Below are positions 17,042-23,852 of a DNA stretch of 60,735 nt, in pieces. A program made the translations under genes and the position numbers. The notes under the pieces are model-generated. The model saw only the letters and a program-made list of their open reading frames with translations. It did not search any database and had not been told where the DNA came from. Each line of letters opens with the position of its first letter. Positions within the stretch are counted from its first letter, which is position 1. The stretch covers positions 1 through 60,735 of the forward strand of contig SVNI01000005.1 of assembly GCA_015066975.1 (NCBI GenBank), read 5' to 3'. This DNA comes from Ruminococcus sp. (GTDB lineage Bacteria > Bacillota > Clostridia > Oscillospirales > Ruminococcaceae).

Positions 17042-17728
17042 GTGAAAGCTTTATTGCTGAAAGATTATTATGCTGTTCTGAAAAATATTAAAATCATCGC
17101 TGTGGTATCGGTTGGTCTTATAATTGCATTTCTGTCTCTGATGGGCATTGTGACAGGCGAAACAGATGCAGTGTTCTTCATTTCACTGGGAATGTCACTT
17201 TTCTGGGGGCTGTTTGCGGTAATCCTGACGAGAGTCACATTTCAGTTTGATGAAAATTCCGGCTGGATGCAGTACGCTTTAACAACACCTGTCAGCCGGA
17301 AAGAATATCTGAACAGTAAATATCTGTTTTTACTCCTGACGAGTATCGGAAGCAGTCTGTGCGGTATGGCAGTTTCTGCGATTACCTCACTGATTCTGGG
17401 GGAAATCAACTGGAAAATTTATCTTCTGCTGATTCCGGCATTTGCCGTTGCAGGCATTCTCTTTTCGATGATACTGGGTTCGTGGATGATTCCGCTGTTT
17501 ATCAGATTCCGCTGTCAGAAAGCCGTGAGTGTGATGTTCGGAGTCCTTGCCGGATGGTTTGCAGTCAGCATTTCTCTGCTTCTGCTTTCCGCGATGCTGA
17601 CACATTCAGATGCCTATTCTGAATTATCCGGACAGCGGATTGCAGAAATCTTTCTTCTGCTGTTTGCAGGTTCGACAATCGGGATGATATTCCAGAGTTA
17701 TCGCTGGATAGAAACAAAAGAAGTTTAG
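17042..17728 (+). CDS. ABC-2 type permease (paralogue 3 of 3)
   Basis: Reading from a GTG at 17042, 2 nt after the previous stop and 8 nt behind AAAGGAG, gives 228 aa beginning VKALLLKDYYAVLKN. The loop YALTTPVSRKEYLNSKYLF and tail WIETKEV match the other two permeases. A longer in-frame extension upstream overlaps paralogue 2 and is not credible as the start. Three permeases with one ATPase imply either a mixed transmembrane assembly or alternative partners; which applies cannot be read from the sequence. It is the last gene of the operon. Confidence 0.85.
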   Translation: MKALLLKDYYAVLKNIKIIAVVSVGLIIAFLSLMGIVTGETDAVFFISLGMSLFWGLFAVILTRVTFQFDENSGWMQYALTTPVSRKEYLNSKYLFLLLTSIGSSLCGMAVSAITSLILGEINWKIYLLLIPAFAVAGILFSMILGSWMIPLFIRFRCQKAVSVMFGVLAGWFAVSISLLLLSAMLTHSDAYSELSGQRIAEIFLLLFAGSTIGMIFQSYRWIETKEV

Positions 17729-17751
17729 GATTATTTTTCTCCTGTATAGAA

Positions 17752-17785
17752 AAAACACCGCCGGAGCGTTCCGGCGGTGTTTTCT
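17752..17785. terminator. Bidirectional terminator between the ABC operon and the anti-sigma gene
   Basis: A 14-bp perfect stem (17752-17765 with 17770-17783, CACCGCCGGA core) with a GCGT loop. Runs of A and T on the two sides allow termination in both directions. Confidence 0.9.
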
Positions 17786-17828
17786 GTATTAGTTAGAAAG
17801 TTTCTGGTAATCTCTTGATTTTTAATAC

Positions 17829-19124
17829 TTATTCCGGCTGAACGGATTCTGCCATTCTGATGAGTTCCTCTGCGGAAATATCTTCGCCGTAAAGCTGGAA
17901 TTCATAATTTCCGTCAACCCATTCCAGAATAGTGACCTGCTCAGGGAGATAATCCGTTCCGGTATAGAAAGACATTGCACTTCGATTGACATTGGATTCT
18001 GTCCGGATATAGCCATAATTTCCGCTGATAGCAACTGACTGGAATTCATCAAGAATTTCCTGAACGGAATCCCGTTCTGTCAGCGGATAGAGATTTCTCG
18101 CAAGGGTATTATATTCCTTGAAAACAATTGCTTTCTGATTGTCATTGACATAAAATCTGATTCTTGTGGGGTCAGGTTCATTGACATTATCATAGAAACT
18201 TGCTTCATTTAGAGTGTAGCCCTCCGGAAGCCATGAGGGAATGTATCGTTCAGGACATGTTTCAATTTCCTGCGGAATGTTTTCCGGATAAAGGGAATAA
18301 CTGTCTTTTCCGTTGTGCGAATTTTTGACGAACACAATCCGAAATCCGGAGAATTGATTTGTCAGAACTTCATAATCGAGATAACAGCCGTTTATAAAAG
18401 TCTGCAATGGTCTTGTTTCAAAAGTTTCCGGCTGGATTTCCTGCTGAATTTCTTCTGATGTTTCTGTTTCCTGCGGAGTTTCCGGCAGAGGCTGATTTTC
18501 GATAATTTGCGGAACATACTGAATTTCCGGTTCGGGAGCAGAAATTTCTTCCTGAACGGCTTCCGGAACAGTCTGTGTCGTGGTGGTTCGGGTTGTTTCG
18601 GCAGCAGTCTGCGATTGTACTGCTGTTGTGACAACTGCCGGATTTGTTTCTGAGACGGCAGTCATCACCGTTTCAGCAGGCGTTTCTGTATTCTGAACGG
18701 CATTGATGGTTGTTTCGGAATGTTTTCGGGATGTTTCTGAAATTTTTGTTTCTCTGGTTGTTTCAGGCTGAGTTTCTGTAATACTTTCAGCGACTTCCGC
18801 AACGGAGAAATCCGGTTCGGGCTGGGCGGGCTTTATCTTAGCGACAGCCCCGACTGCGCCAACCGTTACCGCCAGACATGCCACTGCACCGATAACAGTC
18901 TTATACCAGCCTGTATGCTTGACAATCTGCACTTCATAAGTTTCTTCTTCTGCCGGATTGATAAAATCAGTTCCGGCCTGATATTTCTTTTCACTCATGG
19001 CGAATACCTCCTCAATCTGTTTTTTATCTGCTAAGGGATAATGTTCTGCAATATGCAGAAGGGTTTCCTCGTCAATATCTTCCAGTACAGAGAATAAGTC
19101 TTCCAACTCGTGTTTCTGTTTCAT
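17829..19124 (-). CDS. Membrane-anchored anti-sigma-like protein with C-terminal DUF4367-like domain
   Basis: The 431-aa protein has a short cytoplasmic N-terminus (1-75, helical, acidic), one membrane helix (about 77-98, VIGAVACLAVTVGAVGAVA), a long Thr/Glu/Pro-rich linker (about 100-265) and an extracytoplasmic domain with IPSWLPEGYTLNEASFY and ISAEELIRMAESV, features I associate with DUF4367. Coupled by a 4-nt overlap to the ECF sigma gene, it is best read as the anti-sigma factor that holds the sigma factor at the membrane and senses an envelope signal. No zinc-binding HxxxCxxC motif is visible in the N-terminus, so it is not a classical ZAS type. Confidence 0.75.
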   Translation of the reverse strand: MKQKHELEDLFSVLEDIDEETLLHIAEHYPLADKKQIEEVFAMSEKKYQAGTDFINPAEEETYEVQIVKHTGWYKTVIGAVACLAVTVGAVGAVAKIKPAQPEPDFSVAEVAESITETQPETTRETKISETSRKHSETTINAVQNTETPAETVMTAVSETNPAVVTTAVQSQTAAETTRTTTTQTVPEAVQEEISAPEPEIQYVPQIIENQPLPETPQETETSEEIQQEIQPETFETRPLQTFINGCYLDYEVLTNQFSGFRIVFVKNSHNGKDSYSLYPENIPQEIETCPERYIPSWLPEGYTLNEASFYDNVNEPDPTRIRFYVNDNQKAIVFKEYNTLARNLYPLTERDSVQEILDEFQSVAISGNYGYIRTESNVNRSAMSFYTGTDYLPEQVTILEWVDGNYEFQLYGEDISAEELIRMAESVQPE

Positions 19125-19678
19125 AGCAAATCCTCCTCGGAAAGCATTTGTTTCAGACGTTTGACAGCACGTTCACTGCGTTTCCGGACAGCAGAAGCAC
19201 TCATGGAGAGCATATCGGCAATCTGTCCGGCGGATTTCCGGCAGAAATATTTCTGCATAATGATAGTTGCATCCGGTTCGCCGAGCTTGTCAATATTTTC
19301 AAGCAGTTTTGTGCGGATAAGTTTTTTCTCATATTCCTGTTCGATATTCTGTTCAGAAGCGATTTCCGGTGCATTTTCTTCATCAAGGGAAATCGTTCTG
19401 CCGGATATTCCGGAAAGCCGATAGAATGCCTTGACAGCCATTCTTTTGGCGACAATGCTGATATAGCCTTGCAAGCTTCCCTCTCTGTCGGCATCGAGAT
19501 TCTGAAAGATTTCCGCAAAAATATCGCTGACAGTATCATCAATATCTTCACGTTTGGCGCAGTTACGGAGCTTGCTGTAGACAACAGCATACACATAATT
19601 GCTGTACTGGTCAAAAACGGCTCTGTGGCCGTCTTTTTTTGATTTTCTGAGCAGTGAACGCAGTTCCGGTTCTGTCAT
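19121..19678 (-). CDS. ECF-type RNA polymerase sigma factor
   Basis: The 185-aa product has region 2 (about 18-90; EDIDDTVSDIFAEIFQNL) and region 4 (about 125-180; SAGQIADMLSMSASAVRKRS) joined by a variable linker, with no region 1 or 3, as in ECF sigma factors. It starts behind AGGAGGGG and overlaps the anti-sigma-like gene by 4 nt. The pair probably controls an envelope-stress regulon. The promoter that I can see is sigma-A-like, so autoregulation by the ECF factor is not evident. Confidence 0.9.
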   Translation of the reverse strand: MTEPELRSLLRKSKKDGHRAVFDQYSNYVYAVVYSKLRNCAKREDIDDTVSDIFAEIFQNLDADREGSLQGYISIVAKRMAVKAFYRLSGISGRTISLDEENAPEIASEQNIEQEYEKKLIRTKLLENIDKLGEPDATIIMQKYFCRKSAGQIADMLSMSASAVRKRSERAVKRLKQMLSEEDLL

Positions 19679-19807
19679 GCTGTGTCCCCTCCTCTTGATG
19701 ATAAAGCCTGTAAACTATGCATAATTTCTGCTTTCATTAAGAACATTTCCGGAATGCTTCGGAATGTGACATAAAAAATGAAAAAAATTTCAAAATTTTC
19801 AGAATTG

Positions 19808-19836
19808 ATAATACTACAGAATCCGGAATCTGTCAA
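19808..19836 (-). promoter_or_regulatory. sigma-A-like promoter of the ECF sigma operon
   Basis: Minus-strand TTGACA (19831-19836) and TATTAT (19808-19813), 17-bp spacer. The -35 box is in the left arm of the palindrome at 19827-19853. The leader would be about 125 nt. Confidence 0.65.
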
Positions 19837-19853
19837 GTCTTACTTGACAGATT
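19827..19853. promoter_or_regulatory. 12-bp palindrome holding both divergent -35 boxes
   Basis: AATCTGTCAAGT (19827-19838) and ACTTGACAGATT (19842-19853) are perfect inverted repeats around CTT. Each arm contains a TTGACA, one for each direction, so a dimeric protein bound here would cover both promoters. No terminator-like T-run follows on either side. Confidence 0.65.
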
Positions 19854-19872
19854 TTTCAAGTCATGCTATAAT
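19844..19872 (+). promoter_or_regulatory. sigma-A promoter of the DUF3737 gene
   Basis: TTGACA (19844-19849) and TATAAT (19867-19872), 17-bp spacer, extended -10 TGC, 38 nt ahead of the ATG. Confidence 0.85.
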
Positions 19873-19910
19873 TGAGAAAATCACAAAAAATCAGGAGATG
19901 AATTTTTATT

Positions 19911-20765
19911 ATGACTTATCACGAAGTACATCAGCGAATTTTCAATGCAGAACGCGCCTTATACAATGCCGAAAACCTGCTTATTTTTGATACGATTTTT
20001 GAAACAGGAGAATCCCCTCTCAAACACAGTCAGAATATGGAAATATACAGCTGTATCTTCCGGAGCAGATATCCTGTCTGGTACAGCCGGAACTGCCGTT
20101 TGCAGGACTGTATCATAGAAGAAGATGCCCGCGCCGGATTCTGGTACACCAAAGAGATTGAAGTGACAGATTCGCTGTTCCGTGCGCCGAAATCGTTCCG
20201 GAAATGTGATAATGTTTTTCTGAAAAACGTCAGTCTGCCTCATGCCGAAGAAACCCTCTGGGAAAATAATGGTGTTCAGCTTCGGCAGGTGACGGCATCC
20301 GGCGACTATTTTGCCAAGAACTGCCGGAATGTAGAAATCAATTATCTGACACTGGCCGGAAATTATGCATTCGATTCCATCCGCAATGCTGAAATCCGGA
20401 ATGCCAAAATTCTCGGCAGGGATGCTTTCTGGAACTGTGAGAATATTACTGTCTATGATTCTTATATTTCCGGAAAATATATCGGCTGGAACTCGAAAAA
20501 CATCACTTTCATCAACTGCACTATGGAAAGTGAACAGGGGTTCTGCTATATGGAAAATGTTGTCATGCAGAACTGCAAATTACTCAACACGACACTGGCA
20601 TTTGAATATTCTACTGTAGATTTGGATATTGTTTCTGATATTGAGAGTGTGAAAAATCCTTCCGGCGGTATGATTCGCGCTGACAAAATCAATACCCTGA
20701 TTCTGGAACAGCATCGGATTGACCCTTCCGCGACAAAAATTATATGCCGGAAGCCGGAAATATAA
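19911..20765 (+). CDS. DUF3737 family protein (predicted right-handed beta-helix)
   Basis: The 284-aa sequence matches the DUF3737 pattern as I know it: FNAERALYNAENL, GESPLKHSQNMEI, YPVWYSRN, ARAGFWYTKEIEV, APKSFRKCDNV, AEETLWENNGVQL, GDYFAKNCRNVEI, GRDAFWNCENITVYDSYISG, WNSKNITFINCTMES and KNPSGGMIRADKI. Regular N/C ladder residues at about 20-residue intervals fit a parallel beta-helix like pectate lyases. There is no signal peptide. Family function is unknown; a lyase role is not supported by any visible catalytic site. AGGAG precedes the ATG. Divergent from the ECF sigma gene. Confidence 0.88.
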   Translation: MTYHEVHQRIFNAERALYNAENLLIFDTIFETGESPLKHSQNMEIYSCIFRSRYPVWYSRNCRLQDCIIEEDARAGFWYTKEIEVTDSLFRAPKSFRKCDNVFLKNVSLPHAEETLWENNGVQLRQVTASGDYFAKNCRNVEINYLTLAGNYAFDSIRNAEIRNAKILGRDAFWNCENITVYDSYISGKYIGWNSKNITFINCTMESEQGFCYMENVVMQNCKLLNTTLAFEYSTVDLDIVSDIESVKNPSGGMIRADKINTLILEQHRIDPSATKIICRKPEI

Positions 20766-20790
20766 TTAAAATAATTTTTTTCTGCAAATA

Positions 20791-20819
20791 TTGACTTTTT
20801 TCATAAAATGTTATATAAT
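20791..20819 (+). promoter_or_regulatory. sigma-A promoter of the Lar-like gene
   Basis: TTGACT (20791-20796) and TATAAT (20814-20819) with a 17-bp spacer, 38 nt before the ATG. Confidence 0.75.
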
Positions 20820-20857
20820 AATATCTGGAAAAATTATTATACAGGAGTTTATTTATC

Positions 20858-21058
20858 ATGAGAAACGAAATCAAACTGAAAAACTGTCCTTTCTGCGGAA
20901 ATGAAGCTTATCTGGCAGAATCGTGGGAACAGACAAAACTGGTACAATGTGAAGTCTGCGGATGCCATACCAGACACTATGCCAACAAGCTGGATGCTAT
21001 CGAGGCATGGAATCGGAGAGTCTCTGCGCCGGAAACTTCCTCAAAGCAAGACACATGA
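20858..21058 (+). CDS. Lar-like zinc-ribbon restriction alleviation family protein
   Basis: This 66-aa protein has a four-cysteine zinc ribbon, CPFCG (9-13) and CEVCGC (about 38-43), and the closing DAIEAWNRR, the pattern of Lar/restriction-alleviation small proteins. Members are common on phages and scattered on chromosomes; the Rac-prophage Lar modulates type I restriction. No phage genes or restriction system are seen here, and the gene has its own promoter and terminator, so the role is open. AGGAG-type ribosome site, ACAGGAG, precedes the ATG. Confidence 0.75.
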   Translation: MRNEIKLKNCPFCGNEAYLAESWEQTKLVQCEVCGCHTRHYANKLDAIEAWNRRVSAPETSSKQDT

Positions 21059-21061
21059 CAG

Positions 21062-21098
21062 AAAACCTCCCGGAATTTATCATTCCGGGAGGTTTTTT
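21062..21098 (+). terminator. Terminator after the Lar-like gene
   Basis: AAAACCTCCCGGAAT (21062-21076) pairs with ATTCCGGGAGGTTTT (21082-21096), followed by T residues. Confidence 0.9.
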
Positions 21099-21147
21099 CC
21101 AAAAATGTCTTACACTGTTTCAATTCAGGAAATTTCAGATAAAAAGC

Positions 21148-21179
21148 AAACTCCCGAAATTGAATAATTTCGGGAGTTT
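21148..21179 (-). terminator. Terminator of the tRNA operon
   Basis: AAACTCCCGAAATT/AATTTCGGGAGTTT (21148-21161 and 21166-21179); on the minus strand it is followed by GCTTTTT and lies 5 nt past tRNA-Ser. Confidence 0.85.
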
Positions 21180-21183
21180 CCAG

Positions 21184-21272
21184 CGGACAGAGAGGGATTC
21201 GAACCCTCGAAGCGCTACTAACGCTTACACGATTTCCAGTCGTGCGCCTTAGACCAGCTCAGCCATCTGTCC
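21184..21272 (-). tRNA. tRNA-Ser (anticodon GGA)
   Basis: The cloverleaf reads 5' GGACAGA at 21272 and ends TCTGTCC-G. The anticodon stem CACGA/TCGTG encloses the loop CTGGAAA with anticodon GGA; a long variable arm (AAGCGTTAGTAGCGCTT) and the TTCGAAT T-loop are typical of class II tRNA-Ser. The CCA end is not encoded, so it must be added by nucleotidyltransferase. Confidence 0.95.
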
Positions 21273-21304
21273 ATGCTTCAAGAATATGAGATTAAAAAAG
21301 AGAC

Positions 21305-21391
21305 TGGTGCGAGCGACGGGACTTGAACCCACACGTCGTTTCCAACACTAGCACCTCAAGCTAGCCTGTCTGCCAATTCCAGCACGCTCGC
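21305..21391 (-). tRNA. tRNA-Leu (anticodon GAG)
   Basis: Acceptor arms GCGAGCG/CGCTCGC with discriminator A and an encoded CCA. The anticodon stem CTAGC/GCTAG encloses TTGAGGT, giving GAG. It has a long variable arm and a TTCAAGT T-loop. It is first in a two-tRNA transcript with tRNA-Ser. Confidence 0.95.
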
Positions 21392-21428
21392 ATATTCTCT
21401 TAGCAGTCTTATTTCCGACTGCTTTATT

Positions 21429-21457
21429 ATTATAGCACATTCAAGTGTATTTGTCAA
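21429..21457 (-). promoter_or_regulatory. sigma-A promoter of the tRNA operon
   Basis: Minus-strand TTGACA (21452-21457) and TATAAT (21429-21434), 17-bp spacer, extended -10 TGC: a full-consensus promoter. A short inverted repeat, AGCAGTC/GACTGCT, lies between it and tRNA-Leu. Confidence 0.88.
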
Positions 21458-21552
21458 GCATTTTGATATTAAAAGAAACAGAAATTTTTCTGTTGAATTT
21501 TGTATAAAATTGCCTGCCGGAACGCATTCCGGCAGACAGATTTCTGAAAAAA

Positions 21553-23061
21553 TTATTCATCAATATCCAGGCTCTTGATTTCGGAAAGAATATCAATCTG
21601 TCTCTGGTGGAAAAGTAATTCTTTATCGTGAATGATATATTCTTCTACCGGATATTCGCTGGTAAAACGTGCGCTGTAATAATTCACTGTCAGTTCCGTT
21701 ACAAGAATTGTTAATTCCTGACCGCCGGGAAATACTTCATCCCCAAAGCGGAACATATTGGCAGCATATTCTGAAACTCTTTTGGTTGTCTGCTGGAATT
21801 CTGCAACACGGCGGTTGAAATCTCTCCGGATAATTTCAAACGGCTGTTCGGAAAGAGATTTCTGTACCAGTTCAGCTTCTTTCTGGAGCAGGGACATGAT
21901 TTTGATAAGCTGGGTTTGTTTTTCACGGGAAAGGCTTTTAGAAGTCATACCTGTTTCGTAGGTTTGTTTCTCTCTGAGATATAATTCATGCAGAGAAGCA
22001 ATTGCTGTTTCTTTATCGTTTATCATGAAAGGCTTTTTCTCTTTGAGCAGTTTGAGGAGTTCGGCGAGAACATCACCTGTTTCAACGACTTTCCGCATAT
22101 CAGCCATGACAGCATTCAGCAGAAGACCAAGCAAAGCATAGCGTTCATCAAATTTTGCGCGTCTGGCTCTTGCCTTGATTTCATCAGTAGCTTTGCCCTG
22201 AAGAATATCCTGAATCTGGTAATCGCTTTTATATTTGAGATATAAATCATAATAAACTGAAAAATCGCGAGCAATTTGTTTATTCTGGATATACTGGCTG
22301 ATAAGTCTTTCATCTACAAGAAGTTTATGCTGTTCGTAGAGGTGAATCATCTGGCTTAAATCGTCCCATCCTCTGGCAGTAACGAAGCTTTTTCCGTCAA
22401 CAGTGGTTTCGACTTTATAGAAATTGCCTTTTTTGATTTCCAGATAGGTCATGATGGCATTATGCACACCGCTGAGATAGGCGAATTCTTTCCATGCATC
22501 GAAATCGGGTTCGATGTCAACGCGTTTCAGTCTGTCCCACGTTGCGATATCAAATTCTCTGACGGAATGGTTATATTCCGGCGGATTTCCGGCAGTGACG
22601 ACAATCCATCCGGCAGGGACTTCATGCTTGCCGAAAACTTTATATTGCAGGAACTGGAGCATGATAGGGGTCAGTGTTTCGGAAACGCAGTTGATTTCAT
22701 CCAGAAAAAGAATGCCGTTCTGAATGCCGGAATTTTCCATCATGTCATAAACAGATGCGATAATCTCGCTCATAGTATATTCAGAAACGTCGTATTCTTT
22801 GCCTTGATAGGTGGTATGCTTGATTAACGGCAGACCGAGGGCAGACTGTCTTGTATGATGTGTCATAGAGTAAGAAAGCAGGCCTATGCCGAGTTCGGAA
22901 GCAATCTGTTCCATAATGGCAGTTTTTCCGATTCCGGGAGGCCCCATCAGAAAGACAGGTCTTTGTTTATAAGGCGGAATAACATATCTGCCAAGCTCAT
23001 CTTTTGTCAGGTAAGCCGTGACAGCATTTTTAATCTGTTCTTTTGCATCTTTAATATTCAT
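21553..23061 (-). CDS. MoxR-like AAA+ ATPase of the VWA-LRR-MoxR operon
   Basis: A 502-aa AAA+ protein with Walker A GPPGIGKTA (about 40-48), Walker B GILFLDEINC (about 118-127), sensor 1 VVTAGNPPEYN and an arginine-finger region WDRLKRVDIEP. The C-terminal 250 residues are helical with long coiled-coil-like stretches (320-450) and are not part of the AAA module. MoxR ATPases act as chaperones that remodel targets together with a VWA-domain partner, and such a partner is the first gene of this operon (23853-25304). The ATG is preceded by AAGGAG. It is the third gene, 18 nt after the LRR gene. Targets are unknown. Confidence 0.85.
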   Translation of the reverse strand: MNIKDAKEQIKNAVTAYLTKDELGRYVIPPYKQRPVFLMGPPGIGKTAIMEQIASELGIGLLSYSMTHHTRQSALGLPLIKHTTYQGKEYDVSEYTMSEIIASVYDMMENSGIQNGILFLDEINCVSETLTPIMLQFLQYKVFGKHEVPAGWIVVTAGNPPEYNHSVREFDIATWDRLKRVDIEPDFDAWKEFAYLSGVHNAIMTYLEIKKGNFYKVETTVDGKSFVTARGWDDLSQMIHLYEQHKLLVDERLISQYIQNKQIARDFSVYYDLYLKYKSDYQIQDILQGKATDEIKARARRAKFDERYALLGLLLNAVMADMRKVVETGDVLAELLKLLKEKKPFMINDKETAIASLHELYLREKQTYETGMTSKSLSREKQTQLIKIMSLLQKEAELVQKSLSEQPFEIIRRDFNRRVAEFQQTTKRVSEYAANMFRFGDEVFPGGQELTILVTELTVNYYSARFTSEYPVEEYIIHDKELLFHQRQIDILSEIKSLDIDE

Positions 23062-23079
23062 AGAAAATAATTCTCCTTA

Positions 23080-23850
23080 TTACAGTTTCAGTTTGTCTAT
23101 TGGGTTCTGATATCCGATATATTTGTCTTTATATTCCAGAAGCAGAAGATAACTTTCATGACAGCCATTTACAATAGCATATTCCAGGAGCTTTGCGATA
23201 TTGGATTTTGTGATGAATCCTGTGGAAAGCAATTCCTGAAGGCCTTCTGTTTCCTGATTGTCCATATAGAATTTTGCTGTTTTGGTGATATTTCTTTTCG
23301 CATATTTCCGAATATCATCATCTGCCTGTCCGGAATGCAGAAGATAATATGCCATTGCAGATTTATATTTTGCATCTTCGGTCTGTGAGAAGATTTTTCT
23401 TTGCTGTTCCGTATTTTTCTCACAGAGGAATTTTTTCAGCAGTGAAGTGTCATACTGATTCTGATAAATATCATTCATGCGCACTTTAAAAACACCGCCG
23501 GCAAGCCGGAATCTCATCAGGCGTTCAGAACCATAAAAAGCATATGTCCCGATAGATTCCAGATTTTCCGGAAGGACAAGTTCTTTTAAATTCTCACAGC
23601 CGGAAAATGCGCCTTCCCCTATCCTGACAATGGTTTCCGGAATGCGGATTCTGTTCAGGCTGGTGCAGTTCTTGAATCCCCGGTACGGAATTTCCGTCAG
23701 GCCGTCCGGCAGAATAACAGAAACTATCTGCTGGCAATTCAGAAAGCATTCATTTCCGAGTGCCTTGATTTCTTCCGGAACAGTGATTTCTGTCATGCCG
23801 GGTTCTTCAAGATATCTGATAAGAGTCACCTGCTGAATCTGAAACGGCAT
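23080..23850 (-). CDS. BspA-like LRR protein with ankyrin-like C-terminus
   Basis: The 256-aa protein has about four to five LRR_5 repeats in its first half (EEIKALGNECFLNCQQIVSV, IPETIVRIGEGAFSGCENL, IGTYAFYGSERL) and then a helical domain (about 150-250) ending TGFITKSNIAKLLEYAIVNG and LLEYKDKYIGYQNP, which looks like one or two ankyrin-type helical hairpins. No signal peptide. It lies between the VWA gene (2 nt) and the MoxR gene (18 nt), which suggests it works with them, perhaps as an adaptor that chooses the target. The C-terminal part resembles that of the LRR protein at 10617-12089. Confidence 0.8.
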   Translation of the reverse strand: MPFQIQQVTLIRYLEEPGMTEITVPEEIKALGNECFLNCQQIVSVILPDGLTEIPYRGFKNCTSLNRIRIPETIVRIGEGAFSGCENLKELVLPENLESIGTYAFYGSERLMRFRLAGGVFKVRMNDIYQNQYDTSLLKKFLCEKNTEQQRKIFSQTEDAKYKSAMAYYLLHSGQADDDIRKYAKRNITKTAKFYMDNQETEGLQELLSTGFITKSNIAKLLEYAIVNGCHESYLLLLEYKDKYIGYQNPIDKLKL

Positions 23851-23852
23851 GA

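Noticed and set aside
21184-21552. An integrated element at the tRNA pair
   Set aside because: No integrase, no repeated tRNA 3' end, and the flanking genes look native.
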